Part shown: positions 49,426 through 57,888 of the stretch, piece by piece
How the letters are laid out: each line of letters opens with the position of its first letter
Numbering within the stretch: the stretch's first letter is position 1
From: Corynebacterium ulceribovis DSM 45146
Lineage (GTDB): Bacteria; Actinomycetota; Actinomycetes; Mycobacteriales; Mycobacteriaceae
Assembly: GCF_000372445.1 (NCBI RefSeq)
Contig: NZ_AQUY01000002.1
Location: 461,561-525,560 of the forward strand
Direction of reading: 5' to 3'
Length of the DNA: 64,000 nt
Program-made: the position numbers and the translations under genes
Notes under the pieces: generated by a model
Database searches by the model: none
What the model was told of the DNA's origin: nothing
What the model saw: only the letters and a program-made list of their open reading frames with translations

Positions 49426-50304
49426 GTGATTTACGCGATCCTCGCTTACCTGCTCTGGGGCGCATTCCCGGCATTTTTCCCGCTGCTTGAACCTGCAGCA
49501 CCGCTGGAAATTTTGGCGCACCGTTTCGTCTGGACGCTCGGCTTTATGGTGCTGGTCCTCACCGTCACCCGCCATTGGCGACCCCTGCGCGAAGCATCAC
49601 TGCGCACTTGGGGTTGGGTCGCTCTCGCCGGGTTTTTCATCTCCGGTAACTGGGGCATCTACGTCTACACCGTCAACACCGGCCACGTCGCCGAAGCGGC
49701 ACTCGGTTACTTCATTAACCCCATCGTCTCGGTCGCATTAGGTGTGCTCTTCCTGAAAGAGCGACTCAGCCCACTGCAGACCCTGTCCGTTGGGATCGCT
49801 TTCCTCGGTGTCCTGGTCCTCACCATTACCTTGGGCACACCGCCACTGTTGGCCCTCGGGTTGGCTTTCTCCTTCGGGTTCTACGGACTGATTAAAAAGC
49901 GCGTCCCACTCACATCCACGGAATCGCTCACCGCCGAAACAATCGTCATCTTCCCAATCGCCGCCGCCTACCTGCTATTTCTATCCAGCCAAGGCGAATC
50001 CACCTTCACCGAGTTCGGGTGGCAGCACACAGCCTTGCTCATGACCGCCGGTGTCGTCACCGCCACACCATTGCTCTTTTTCGGCAAAGGTGTCAAAGAA
50101 GTGCCGCTCGCTGCCATCGGCATGTTGCAGTACATGACCCCAACCATGCAGATGCTCTGGGCAGTGTTCGTCACCAAAGAAGACATCAGTACGGCGCGCT
50201 GGGTCGGATTCATCATCATTTGGGTATCCGTCGCCATCTTCATGACCGACATTGCCCTGCGCGCTCGGCACCGCGCTCACATCAAGAAAAGCCGCCGCGT
50301 GTAG
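49426..50304 (+). CDS. rarD: EamA-family transporter RarD
   Basis: RarD belongs to the drug/metabolite transporter superfamily; substrates are poorly known. The 292-residue protein has ten hydrophobic segments and the family signature LAYLLWGAFPAFFPLLEP at the start, NWGIYVYTVNTGHVAEAALGYFINP and a C-terminal basic tail. TAGGGT (49414-49419) lies 6 bases before the GTG start, which fits a leaderless mRNA. Its 3' end overlaps the convergent oxidase gene by 28 bases. Confidence 0.9.
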   Translation: MIYAILAYLLWGAFPAFFPLLEPAAPLEILAHRFVWTLGFMVLVLTVTRHWRPLREASLRTWGWVALAGFFISGNWGIYVYTVNTGHVAEAALGYFINPIVSVALGVLFLKERLSPLQTLSVGIAFLGVLVLTITLGTPPLLALGLAFSFGFYGLIKKRVPLTSTESLTAETIVIFPIAAAYLLFLSSQGESTFTEFGWQHTALLMTAGVVTATPLLFFGKGVKEVPLAAIGMLQYMTPTMQMLWAVFVTKEDISTARWVGFIIIWVSVAIFMTDIALRARHRAHIKKSRRV

Positions 50305-51641
50305 TCGTTGAGGAACATGCCCGCCGGATCGGCCAGCTCGCGCGCTGCCACGTAATCGTCAAAAAGCGGGTAGGCCTGCTGCAAATCCGCAAACCTTAAC
50401 GTATGCAGCTTGCCCCAATGCGGCCGACCACCGGCAGCCCGCAGAATCGGCTCCAGCAGCGCAAAGTACTCCCGGAAACTGCTGCCGTACCACTGGTGCA
50501 CCGCAATGTAGGCACTATCGCGGTCGTAGGCAGTGGACAGCGGCACATCGTCAGCCTTGGCGGAGCGAATCTCCAGCGGGAAGGAAATCTGCAGGCCAGA
50601 AGCATCAATTGCCCGGCGAATCTCCGCGAGCACCGTCGGCAACTGCGCCAGCGGCACCGCATACTCCATCTCATTGAAACGCACCCGCCGCGGCGACACG
50701 AACACCTTATGCGGGTAGTCCACGTAGGTGCGCTCGGCGACGAACTTATTCGCCAACCGGTTGATATGCGGAATCGCCGCCGGAATGCGTCGGCCCAGTC
50801 GGCACACCAGCCCATGCACGCCATTATTAATCAGCTCTTCATCAATGAAGTTCTGCATCGGACCAATGGGCTGACGCAACACATCAGCGCTAGCGGCCTG
50901 GTCCAACGGCAGGCGAGTATTGTGCTTGACCAGCGCCACATCGGTGTGCGGGAACCAGTAAAACTCCAGATGGTCAGCGGTTTGGCAGCGCTCCGGGAAC
51001 GTGTCCGCAATCTCCGCGAAAGGCACCGGCCGCTCATCAGCCACCAGCAAATACGCCGGGACCGTCGCCAAGGTAATCTCGGTCAGCACGCCAAAGGTGC
51101 CGAGCGATAGCCGCGCCAAATGAAACGTTTCCGCATTTTCGGTTGGTGAATACGTGCGAGCCACCCCATCGGCCCCCACCATCCGGAAACTCCGCAGCAT
51201 GCCACAAAAACCAGTGAAACCCAGCCCCGTGCCATGCGTGCCCGTCGACACCGCACCAGCCACCGCCTGCGGATCAACATCACCCTGATTCGCCAACGCC
51301 ACGCCATGCGGCCGCAGCAACGCCGGGATGTCCCGCAGCCGCGTCCCCGCCTTCAGCGTCACCTCACCTTTGAGCTTATTGACGTTCACCAGCCCGGCGT
51401 GATGGTCCAAATTCAGCTGGATACCGTCGGTCACAGCAGCTGGAGTGAAGGAATGTCCCGCCCCGACCACCCGCAGCGCAGTATTCGTGTCGGCGGCGCG
51501 AGTGACAGCAGCGCTGATAGCAGCCTCGGAATCCGGCTGCAGAAACTCCGACGGGGTGGCAGTGTACTGCCGGGACCAGGTGGACCAGGAATGTGGGGCA
51601 GTGGCAGCGCGCTTGGTGCGAGTGCGGGTGCGCAGAGTCAT
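50277..51641 (-). CDS. FAD-linked sugar-1,4-lactone oxidase
   Basis: The 454-residue protein is of the VAO type, related to D-arabinono-1,4-lactone and L-gulono-1,4-lactone oxidases. The FAD domain has RVVGAGHSFTP with the His that usually holds FAD covalently, then GTRLRDIPALL and GDVDPQAVAGAVSTGTHGTG. The ALO domain follows with YVDYPHKVFVSPRRVRFNEMEYAVP and the C-terminal HWGKLHT. A basic start (RTRTRTKRAAT) is seen. It overlaps the preceding PLP gene by 4 bases and must be cotranscribed with it. Confidence 0.85.
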   Translation of the reverse strand: MTLRTRTRTKRAATAPHSWSTWSRQYTATPSEFLQPDSEAAISAAVTRAADTNTALRVVGAGHSFTPAAVTDGIQLNLDHHAGLVNVNKLKGEVTLKAGTRLRDIPALLRPHGVALANQGDVDPQAVAGAVSTGTHGTGLGFTGFCGMLRSFRMVGADGVARTYSPTENAETFHLARLSLGTFGVLTEITLATVPAYLLVADERPVPFAEIADTFPERCQTADHLEFYWFPHTDVALVKHNTRLPLDQAASADVLRQPIGPMQNFIDEELINNGVHGLVCRLGRRIPAAIPHINRLANKFVAERTYVDYPHKVFVSPRRVRFNEMEYAVPLAQLPTVLAEIRRAIDASGLQISFPLEIRSAKADDVPLSTAYDRDSAYIAVHQWYGSSFREYFALLEPILRAAGGRPHWGKLHTLRFADLQQAYPLFDDYVAARELADPAGMFLNDYTRRLFLM

Positions 51642-52879
51642 GACAATTCAATCCCTTCGCCGCGGTAGGTCGGCCATTGGTCGATGAGGGTGCCGCCGGA
51701 AAAGACGTGCACCTGGTTAGTGAATTCGAAACCTTCACCAGCTTTGGTGTGCCGGAACCACACGTGATCGCCGATCGAAAGGTCATTTGCGGCGGCGCCA
51801 AGCAGCGGGGTTTGTACCTCGCCGGGGCCTTCATCGCGGGCGAACTTCAACCCAGCCGGGAACACCGGTGTTGGAAGCCGGTCTGGATTGGCAGGTCCGG
51901 AAGCAATCCGGCCGCCGCCATAGACGGTGGCTACATCCCGCGCTGGGATCCGCAGCACTGGCAGCACAAACCACTGCGCTGGGCGGGCCTGAAAACTGGT
52001 GTAGGTATCAAATAGCGGCGCCGACAAAATACCGGAACCGGCAGCAATTTCCGTGACAGCATCTTCGGCAGCGGTGGACTCAATGGAACCAGTGCCGCCG
52101 CCGTTGACGAAGCGCAGCGGCGGTTTCTCATGTGCCCGCAGCAATGCTTCGACACCAGTGACGAGCGCGGCGCGGCGCTCGGCAACATCTTTGCGGGATG
52201 CCTTTTGCATGGTGCGGATCACTGCGGCGCGGGCGGAAGCACCAGCATCGCCAACACCGGCGATCTGCGATTCATAACCCATCACGCCGACAAGCTGCAG
52301 ATACGGTCGGCGCACTAAGGCACTGACTAGCCGGGCGACATCGGACATGGTGCGCACTGGGGAACGCAGCGCTCCGAAGCGGGCGCCAGAAAAGCTGTAG
52401 GCGCAGTCAATATCGAGGCAAACCTGCACCGATGGCAACGGTTCGCCGGAGCTTTCCGAATACGCCGCCGTGACCTGCTCGCCAATGAGATCGAGGTGCG
52501 CCACGCTGTCGACCATCACGGTAATCGCGGCGCGCGCTGCGGCATTGCTCACCAGTTTCTGCAGCGCAGAACGGGTGACCGTGGGGTAGGCGACAACAAT
52601 ATCGTCGGAGACGCCTTCGGCGTGCAACCAGAGCGCTTCATCCAAAGTGGCGGCCATCAGCCCGGTGACGGAGTCGTGGCCCAATACGTCAATAAGCAGG
52701 TTCTTTAGCCGTACTGATTTCGTGGCGATGCGCAGTGGTTTGCCGGCGGCGCGGTCGATGAGGTCGTGGAGGTTGGCGCGGGCACGGTCGAGGTCAATGA
52801 CGTTGAACGGCGCGTCGAGGTGCGCGGTCGCGGCACGCAGTTCGGCGGAAGGCGCAGGGTTAACAACAGCAGAGTTCAC
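51638..52879 (-). CDS. PLP-dependent amino acid deaminase/aldolase-type protein (alanine racemase fold)
   Basis: The 413-residue protein resembles the D-threonine aldolase / D-serine dehydratase-like group: an alanine-racemase-type N-terminal barrel with the PLP lysine in RIATKSVRLKN near residue 57 and a C-terminal domain with HTKAGEGFEF and NQVHVF. The substrate cannot be told from the sequence. It starts with GTG at 52879, with GAGGATC just upstream, and heads a two-gene transcript with the lactone oxidase. It is divergent from the TRAP transporter operon. Confidence 0.75.
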   Translation of the reverse strand: MNSAVVNPAPSAELRAATAHLDAPFNVIDLDRARANLHDLIDRAAGKPLRIATKSVRLKNLLIDVLGHDSVTGLMAATLDEALWLHAEGVSDDIVVAYPTVTRSALQKLVSNAAARAAITVMVDSVAHLDLIGEQVTAAYSESSGEPLPSVQVCLDIDCAYSFSGARFGALRSPVRTMSDVARLVSALVRRPYLQLVGVMGYESQIAGVGDAGASARAAVIRTMQKASRKDVAERRAALVTGVEALLRAHEKPPLRFVNGGGTGSIESTAAEDAVTEIAAGSGILSAPLFDTYTSFQARPAQWFVLPVLRIPARDVATVYGGGRIASGPANPDRLPTPVFPAGLKFARDEGPGEVQTPLLGAAANDLSIGDHVWFRHTKAGEGFEFTNQVHVFSGGTLIDQWPTYRGEGIELS

Positions 52880-52995
52880 AATGATCCTCGTGACGAAAAG
52901 GGCGATTTTTTGTCACGATAGTGCGCAATGGTTCTGAATTAGTTAGTTTTCCGAAAACATTTCGGTGTGGGGCGGGGAAATGGCGTGAAAACCGC

Positions 52996-53023
52996 TTGAC
53001 TGTTTTGTCGAGTGAAGTAAGCT
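52996..53023 (+). promoter_or_regulatory. promoter of the TRAP transporter operon
   Basis: TTGACT (52996-53001), 16 bases, TAAGCT (53018-53023). This is the best -35/-10 pair in the window. Confidence 0.65.
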
Positions 53024-53064
53024 ACATCACAATTACGTCAATCGGTAGTGAATTATGTAATGGC

Positions 53065-53076
53065 GTAACCAGTTAG
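53065..53076. promoter_or_regulatory. GTAACNNGTTA-type operator upstream of dctP
   Basis: GTAACCAGTTAG is an almost perfect palindrome lying between the promoter and the leader ORF. A related site, GTAACGGGTTAC, is in front of the acyl-CoA dehydrogenase operon at 57815-57826. The IclR-type regulator encoded between the two operons is the likely ligand. Confidence 0.45.
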
Positions 53077-53089
53077 GGGAGGAGAAACC

Positions 53090-53143
53090 GTGACCACAAC
53101 AGACGCATCTATGCAGTCCGAAGGAGGTGGAGGTCATGCTTGA
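53090..53143 (+). CDS. 17-residue leader ORF overlapping dctP
   Basis: GTG at 53090 is preceded by AGGGGAGGAG, a near-perfect ribosome-binding site. The frame reads MTTTDASMQSEGGGGHA and stops at 53141-53143, overlapping the dctP start (ATGCTTGA). The Gly-rich end is encoded by the dctP ribosome-binding site itself (GGAGGTGGAGGT). Translation of this ORF would pass directly over the dctP initiation region, so it may couple or modulate dctP translation. No family is known. Confidence 0.5.
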   Translation: MTTTDASMQSEGGGGHA

Positions 53144-54209
53144 TGGCCGACGACGCACTCTCATTGCAACACTTGTTGCAGCAGCAGCTTTTATGACCAC
53201 CGGCTGTAGCGCCGGGTTCGGCAGCCGTGACGAGGATGTCCTCGTAATGTCGGACAACTATTCGCTGACCCACCCAATGGGCAAGGGCGGGACCAAGGCT
53301 TTCAAGGAAACCCTGGTGAAAGAAGGCCCGGATCACGGCTTCAAACTTGACTATTACGCCAGTGGTCAGCTCGGCAAACAGTGGGACATCCCCACCATGA
53401 TTCGTACCGGAGCAGTAGACATGGGCGTAATCTCTCCGTCGTATGTCTCCTCAGAAATGCCACTATCCACCGTGGCGGATCTGCCTGGGCTGGTGGAAGA
53501 CTCCTGCATCGCTGGGTATGCACTCAAAGAATTAGTCTCTGAAGGCGGCATCCTCTACGAAGAGGAGTTCAAGCCGCTCAATATTCGACCGATGTGGATT
53601 GGCATCATTCCGAAATATGAAGCCATGGCCGGCGACCGGCCAGTACGCACACCGAAAGACTTGAATGGGACCGTCTTGCGTTCTACCGGTGGCGCCCAGG
53701 ACCGTATCGTCGACGCAGTACATGCAGCAGGCGTCGGTATGCCGATTGCTGATCTCTACGAAGCCATGACGCGCGGAACCGTAGAAGGAACCGTCGCAAG
53801 TCCGGTCAGTATTACGCCATACGGTTTGGAAGAAGTCATCGGGTATTCCACCTCTGGCGCCAACCTTGGCTCCTTTACAGCAATCTATGTTGTGAACGAA
53901 GACACCTGGCAAGGCCTTAGCAAAGAGCAGCAAGGCTTTATTCAAGCTCAAGCTGACATTGCCCAAGCGAATGTCTGTAAACAGCTAAACAAGTCGGTAG
54001 CGGAATCGTCCAAGAAGATGGCGGAATCCGGTGTGGAATTCATCGATGTAGAACCCCACAAGAAAGAATGGGACAACCTGCTCGAACCAACCCGGCAGGG
54101 CTGGGTCGATGACATTGAATCAACTGGTCGGCCAGCTGGCAAAGTGCTCGCAGAATTCGAGCGGGCCTTAAAAGCCAATGCTCACCACGCAGATAGTGAG
54201 GTCCAATAA
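53136..54209 (+). CDS. dctP: TRAP transporter substrate-binding lipoprotein (DctP family)
   Basis: The 357-residue protein binds a carboxylate-type substrate outside the cell for the TRAP permease. It has an N-terminal basic and hydrophobic segment and the lipobox TTGC near residue 24, so it is a lipoprotein, as expected for a monoderm-like envelope. DctP-type features include LPGLVEDSC, a stretch with VRTPKDLNGTVLRSTGG (the substrate-binding Arg is probably here) and the helical C-terminus. AAGGAGG lies 8 bases before ATG 53136. It overlaps dctQ by 1 base. Confidence 0.88.
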   Translation: MLDGRRRTLIATLVAAAAFMTTGCSAGFGSRDEDVLVMSDNYSLTHPMGKGGTKAFKETLVKEGPDHGFKLDYYASGQLGKQWDIPTMIRTGAVDMGVISPSYVSSEMPLSTVADLPGLVEDSCIAGYALKELVSEGGILYEEEFKPLNIRPMWIGIIPKYEAMAGDRPVRTPKDLNGTVLRSTGGAQDRIVDAVHAAGVGMPIADLYEAMTRGTVEGTVASPVSITPYGLEEVIGYSTSGANLGSFTAIYVVNEDTWQGLSKEQQGFIQAQADIAQANVCKQLNKSVAESSKKMAESGVEFIDVEPHKKEWDNLLEPTRQGWVDDIESTGRPAGKVLAEFERALKANAHHADSEVQ

Positions 54210-54820
54210 TGGGTAGCATTATTGTCCACCCAGGCCGACACGGCACCGGTGAGCGCACGACTTTCGGATTCATCACTGATGATTACCCGCTGCTGCATAA
54301 GCTCCAAAACGGGATCTCCGGAGTGTGTGCTGTTATTGCAGCGGTCGCAGTTGCGCTCAGCGGTATCCTCACCCTCATCGAAGTGGTGATGCGATCTTTC
54401 TTCAAAAGCCCCTTGGGCTGGAATATCGGTTTTGCCGAACGCTATTTGATGATCGCGATTGCCTTCTTCGGCGTAGTGACGGCCTACCGGACCGGCGCTC
54501 ACATTGCCGTGGCTACGCTATTCGGAAAGTTTCCGCCGGTGGCACAGAAACTGCTCATTCTCATGGCCGAAGCCATTTGTGCAGTGACCTTCGCCCTGTT
54601 GATGTGGGCCGGTATTCAATCCACCAGCTTTTCCATTTCTATCAATGAACAAATCCCACCGGGGATGGCAGAGCTGGCCTGGCCAAGCTGGACTTGGCGC
54701 GTCATGGTTCCCATTGCCAGCGGGCTTGGTCTGATCGTGGTGCTCATCGACCTCTTCCGAGAGCTGACCACTTCGTGGACTGCTGCCCACACAGATTACG
54801 AACCAGGAGAGGAAAGCTGA
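54209..54820 (+). CDS. dctQ: TRAP transporter small permease (DctQ family)
   Basis: The 203-residue protein has a hydrophilic N-terminus of about 35 residues and four membrane segments, with FAERYLMIAIAFFGVVTAYRTGAHIAV in the middle, typical of DctQ. It partners the large permease. Its ATG shares the A with the dctP stop codon, and the stop overlaps the dctM start. Confidence 0.85.
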   Translation: MGSIIVHPGRHGTGERTTFGFITDDYPLLHKLQNGISGVCAVIAAVAVALSGILTLIEVVMRSFFKSPLGWNIGFAERYLMIAIAFFGVVTAYRTGAHIAVATLFGKFPPVAQKLLILMAEAICAVTFALLMWAGIQSTSFSISINEQIPPGMAELAWPSWTWRVMVPIASGLGLIVVLIDLFRELTTSWTAAHTDYEPGEES

Positions 54821-56106
54821 TGTTACTCGCACTGATTATTGTGCTGCTGGTCATCTTGATCATGCTTCGCGTACCGGTATCCTTCGCCATCTTTATCTCC
54901 GGCATCCTCGGTCTGCTCATCATCGGCGGAACCGAACTACTGATGCCAGTGCTGGCGACCGCGCCTGTTACAGCGGTTCGGTCTACTGCGCTGACCGCAA
55001 TCCCGTTGTTCATGCTGATGGCGCAGTTCATGTTGATGTCCGGGCTGCTAGATTCACTTTTCGACGCCGCTCGCGGGATGGTGGGTCGAGTGCCAGGCGG
55101 CACTGCTGTAGCATCCGTCGGCGCTGGTACTGCTTTTGCTGCTGTGTCTGGTTCGTCCACCGCTGCTGCAGCTACCTTGGCGCAAACCTCGACAACGCGC
55201 ATGATTAAAGAGGGGTACCGCAAAGATGTAGCCTCGGGTTTGGTTGCTTCCGTCGGTACCCTCGCCGCGATGATTCCACCAAGTATTATCTTGGTGTTCT
55301 ACGCCATTACCGCAGAAGCCCCTGTCGGTGACGTATTGGTTGCCGGGTTCTTCCCTGGAGTCCTCATTGCTCTCGCGATGATTGTCACGATGTATTTGGG
55401 CATGCTGCGGGACCGCCAATCGATTCCAATGGGCGTGAAAACATCCGCTAAAGAAAAGTTTGCCTATCTGTGGCAAGCCTCGCCACTGATTTTAGTTTTC
55501 GCGGCAGTAGTTGGCTCCATCTTCTTCGGGGTAGCAACCCCAACTGAAGCTGCCGCACTCGGAGCTTTCGCTGCACTACTACTAGTGGTTTTCCGTGGTC
55601 GTTTCACTATTCAGGGGATGGCAGTCTGCCTGACTGAAACGGTGAAGTCCACCGCAATGATCCTTGCGATCATCATGTCGGCGCATGTGCTTGGCCATTT
55701 CCTCACCGAAACCCGCGCAGCGCCGAAACTGGTGACCGCGATTGAAGAAAGTGCAATGCCAGCGCTACTAGTGATGGCCTTGATTGCAGTGTTCTATGTC
55801 ATCCTCGGCTTCTTCATGGACCAGATTGCTGTCATCGCGCTGACAGTGCCAATCGTTCTGCCGGTAGTCGAACAGCTCGGCTATGACCCAGTGTGGTTTG
55901 GCATTTTTATGGTGCTGCTCGCGGAAGTAGGAATGGTTACCCCACCAATGGGCATCAATGTATTCGTCGTATCGAAGTCCGCAAAACTTCCACCAATGAC
56001 AGTATTTAAGGGCGCATTCCCTTATGTGGTGGTAATGCTGGCAATGGCTGTGCTCTTCCTGCTGTTCCCGCAAATCATCTTGTGGGTCCCAGCCTTAATG
56101 CAATAG
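54820..56106 (+). CDS. dctM: TRAP transporter large permease (DctM family)
   Basis: The 428-residue protein is the sodium-coupled transport subunit. It starts MLLALIIVLLVILIMLRVPV, holds about twelve hydrophobic segments, and shows DctM features such as GAGTAFAAVSGSSTAAAATLA, the AAMIPPSIILVFYA region and GMVTPPMGINVFVV near the C-terminus. I chose the ATG at 54820, which overlaps the dctQ stop; GAGAGGAAAG precedes it. TRAP systems are uncommon in Corynebacterium, which makes this operon notable. Confidence 0.92.
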   Translation: MLLALIIVLLVILIMLRVPVSFAIFISGILGLLIIGGTELLMPVLATAPVTAVRSTALTAIPLFMLMAQFMLMSGLLDSLFDAARGMVGRVPGGTAVASVGAGTAFAAVSGSSTAAAATLAQTSTTRMIKEGYRKDVASGLVASVGTLAAMIPPSIILVFYAITAEAPVGDVLVAGFFPGVLIALAMIVTMYLGMLRDRQSIPMGVKTSAKEKFAYLWQASPLILVFAAVVGSIFFGVATPTEAAALGAFAALLLVVFRGRFTIQGMAVCLTETVKSTAMILAIIMSAHVLGHFLTETRAAPKLVTAIEESAMPALLVMALIAVFYVILGFFMDQIAVIALTVPIVLPVVEQLGYDPVWFGIFMVLLAEVGMVTPPMGINVFVVSKSAKLPPMTVFKGAFPYVVVMLAMAVLFLLFPQIILWVPALMQ

Positions 56107-56170
56107 CTCGCACCTCGCCTCAACTCCAGAACTGAATCCGCATTTCACTTCATGCCAAAGGAGCTTTTCT

Positions 56171-56980
56171 ATGTCCACTGAAAACAACAGCCTGCTTGTC
56201 GAGCGAGACGGCAATATCGAAATCTGGACCCTAAACCTGCCCGAAATCCGCAACCCGATTTCCTCCCCAGACATTATTGACGCATTGGTCGACAACGTCG
56301 CCCGGGTAAACCAGGACTACGACGTTCGCTGCGTTATTCTCACCGGTGCTGGTTCTGCTTTCTCCGCCGGTGGCAATGTGAAGGACATGGTCGACCAAGC
56401 TGGAATGTTTGGCGGTAGTCCATACGAGCTGCGCGACGGTTACCGCAATGGCATCCAGCGCATCCCGATGGCGCTGTACCACTGCCAGGTTCCCGTTATC
56501 GCGGCAGTCAATGGACCGGCCGTTGGTGCTGGCTGCGACCTGACCTTGATGTGCGACATGCGTGTTGCATCCGAAAAGGCCTGGTTCGCTGAGAGCTTCG
56601 TCGGCCTTGGCATTATCCCGGGCGACGGTGGCGCCTGGCTTCTGACCAAAACCCTGGGTCCAGCGCGCGCTGCTGAAATGGCACTGACCGGTGACCGTGT
56701 CAAGTCTGACCAAGCATTGGAGTGGGGCCTAGTCAACCAAGTCGTCGCGCCAGAAGAACTTATCGACGCCGCGAAGAAACTCGCTGGCCGAGTGGCCAAG
56801 AACCCACCGCACTCAATTCGCATGGCCAAGCAATTATTGCGCGAATCGCAACATCAGTCGTTGGCAAGCCTGCTGGAATTGTCAGCTTCGATGCAGGCTT
56901 TGGCGCACCATACTGCGGATCACCGCGAAGCGCTCAGCGCCTTCATGGACAAGCGTCCAGGTAACTACACTGGGAAATAG
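56171..56980 (+). CDS. enoyl-CoA hydratase/isomerase (crotonase) family protein
   Basis: The 269-residue crotonase shows the oxyanion-hole stretches TGAGSAFSAGGNVKDM near residue 58-73 and AAVNGPAVGAGCDLTLMCD near residue 112-130, with catalytic acidic residues in VGLGIIPGDGGAWLLTK. It may hydrate the 2-enoyl-CoA made by the dehydrogenases encoded further on; carnitinyl-CoA-type (CaiD) activity is also possible. AAAGGAG precedes the ATG. It follows dctM by 64 bases on the same strand and converges with iclR with a gap of 3 bases. Confidence 0.85.
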   Translation: MSTENNSLLVERDGNIEIWTLNLPEIRNPISSPDIIDALVDNVARVNQDYDVRCVILTGAGSAFSAGGNVKDMVDQAGMFGGSPYELRDGYRNGIQRIPMALYHCQVPVIAAVNGPAVGAGCDLTLMCDMRVASEKAWFAESFVGLGIIPGDGGAWLLTKTLGPARAAEMALTGDRVKSDQALEWGLVNQVVAPEELIDAAKKLAGRVAKNPPHSIRMAKQLLRESQHQSLASLLELSASMQALAHHTADHREALSAFMDKRPGNYTGK

Positions 56981-56983
56981 CAA

Positions 56984-57715
56984 TTAGCCCCTTGCTTGCC
57001 AATTAGCGCGGTGGCGCTTCAAAACATCAACAAGTTCATCGCGCCGGGCAGCGATTTCTGTCCCGGATCCGATGACACCCACCGCAGCGACGGCGTGCCC
57101 ATTTTGCTCAACAGCAATGGACACGCCGTCAACGTTTTTCTCCGCAACTGCTGGGGAAGCGCAAATGCCGGTGGTAGCAATCTCTTCAGCGGCGTTCAAA
57201 AACTCGGTGACATAAGGTGCGTCCTCTGCCGGACGAGATTTCAGGTATGTCCACAGATCGCGCCGTTCCATATTCGCCAGCAGCACCCAGCCAGACGATG
57301 TGCGCAGGAGCGAACGAGGCAAGAAATTCTCGGTGAGATATTCGTACGTCATGCCTTCGGCGGCGTGATGGAGATAGAACACGCGGCCATCGACAGCAAT
57401 GGAGAGCACCGTAATGAGCCCGGTTTCCGCGAAAATCGCATCAATTTCGGCTTGGGAGACAACATCGATGGGGCGGCGGCCTGCCATGACATTAATAAGG
57501 TACGGCGCCATACCTAGGGTGTATTTCTTAGTGCGCTCATCTAGGTATCCGGCTGCGGTGAGCCCATTGACTAGACCTTGCGTGGTGCTGAGGGGGAAAT
57601 CAAGCTGATGCGCAATATCCGTGAGCGTAAGGCCATCGCGGGAGCGGGCGACCAGTTCCAAGATGGCGGCCACACGGTCGACCATGCGGTGGCGGGGGCG
57701 GGTGGGCTCAGTCAT
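56984..57715 (-). CDS. IclR-family transcriptional regulator
   Basis: The 243-residue protein has an N-terminal winged helix-turn-helix (MVDRVAAILELVARSRDGLTLTDIAHQLDFPLSTTQGLVNGL) and an IclR effector domain. I set the start at ATG 57715, since a longer frame to 57793 adds 26 residues unlike the family. It lies between, and is opposite to, the TRAP/crotonase and acyl-CoA dehydrogenase operons; regulators in this position usually control both. GGTTACC at about 57723-57729 near its start resembles the proposed operator half-sites. Confidence 0.88.
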   Translation of the reverse strand: MTEPTRPRHRMVDRVAAILELVARSRDGLTLTDIAHQLDFPLSTTQGLVNGLTAAGYLDERTKKYTLGMAPYLINVMAGRRPIDVVSQAEIDAIFAETGLITVLSIAVDGRVFYLHHAAEGMTYEYLTENFLPRSLLRTSSGWVLLANMERRDLWTYLKSRPAEDAPYVTEFLNAAEEIATTGICASPAVAEKNVDGVSIAVEQNGHAVAAVGVIGSGTEIAARRDELVDVLKRHRANWQARG

Positions 57716-57814
57716 GGTGGCAAGGTTACCAGGAAAATAAGGGACTACCTGCGGTTGAACGAAGCTCTCCGCCCAGAAAACATTTCCTGGCAAAAATAAT
57801 TGTTACAAAATGCC

Positions 57815-57865
57815 GTAACGGGTTACGTAAATGCGGATAATCGGTTACTGTGTGACTACAGTCAC
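57815..57865 (+). promoter_or_regulatory. acyl-CoA dehydrogenase operon promoter with operator GTAACGGGTTAC
   Basis: GTAACGGGTTAC (57815-57826) is a perfect palindrome apart from its two centre bases and matches the motif upstream of dctP. GATAAT (57836-57841) fits a -10 box, so the palindrome lies in the -35 region. A second palindrome GTGACTACAGTCAC is at 57852-57865, downstream of the -10 box. Confidence 0.5.
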
Positions 57866-57888
57866 GACAGACAAAGAAGGCAGATACT

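Noticed and set aside
57716..57793. 26-residue N-terminal extension of the IclR protein
   Set aside because: It precedes the winged helix with sequence unlike the family; the internal ATG at 57715 gives the usual length.
52889..57865. GTGAC/GTCAC inverted repeats at 52889-52917 and 57852-57865 as one shared operator
   Set aside because: The spacer between the half-sites is 17 bases in one and 4 bases in the other, so they are unlikely to bind the same dimer; the GTAACNNGTTA motif is the better shared candidate.
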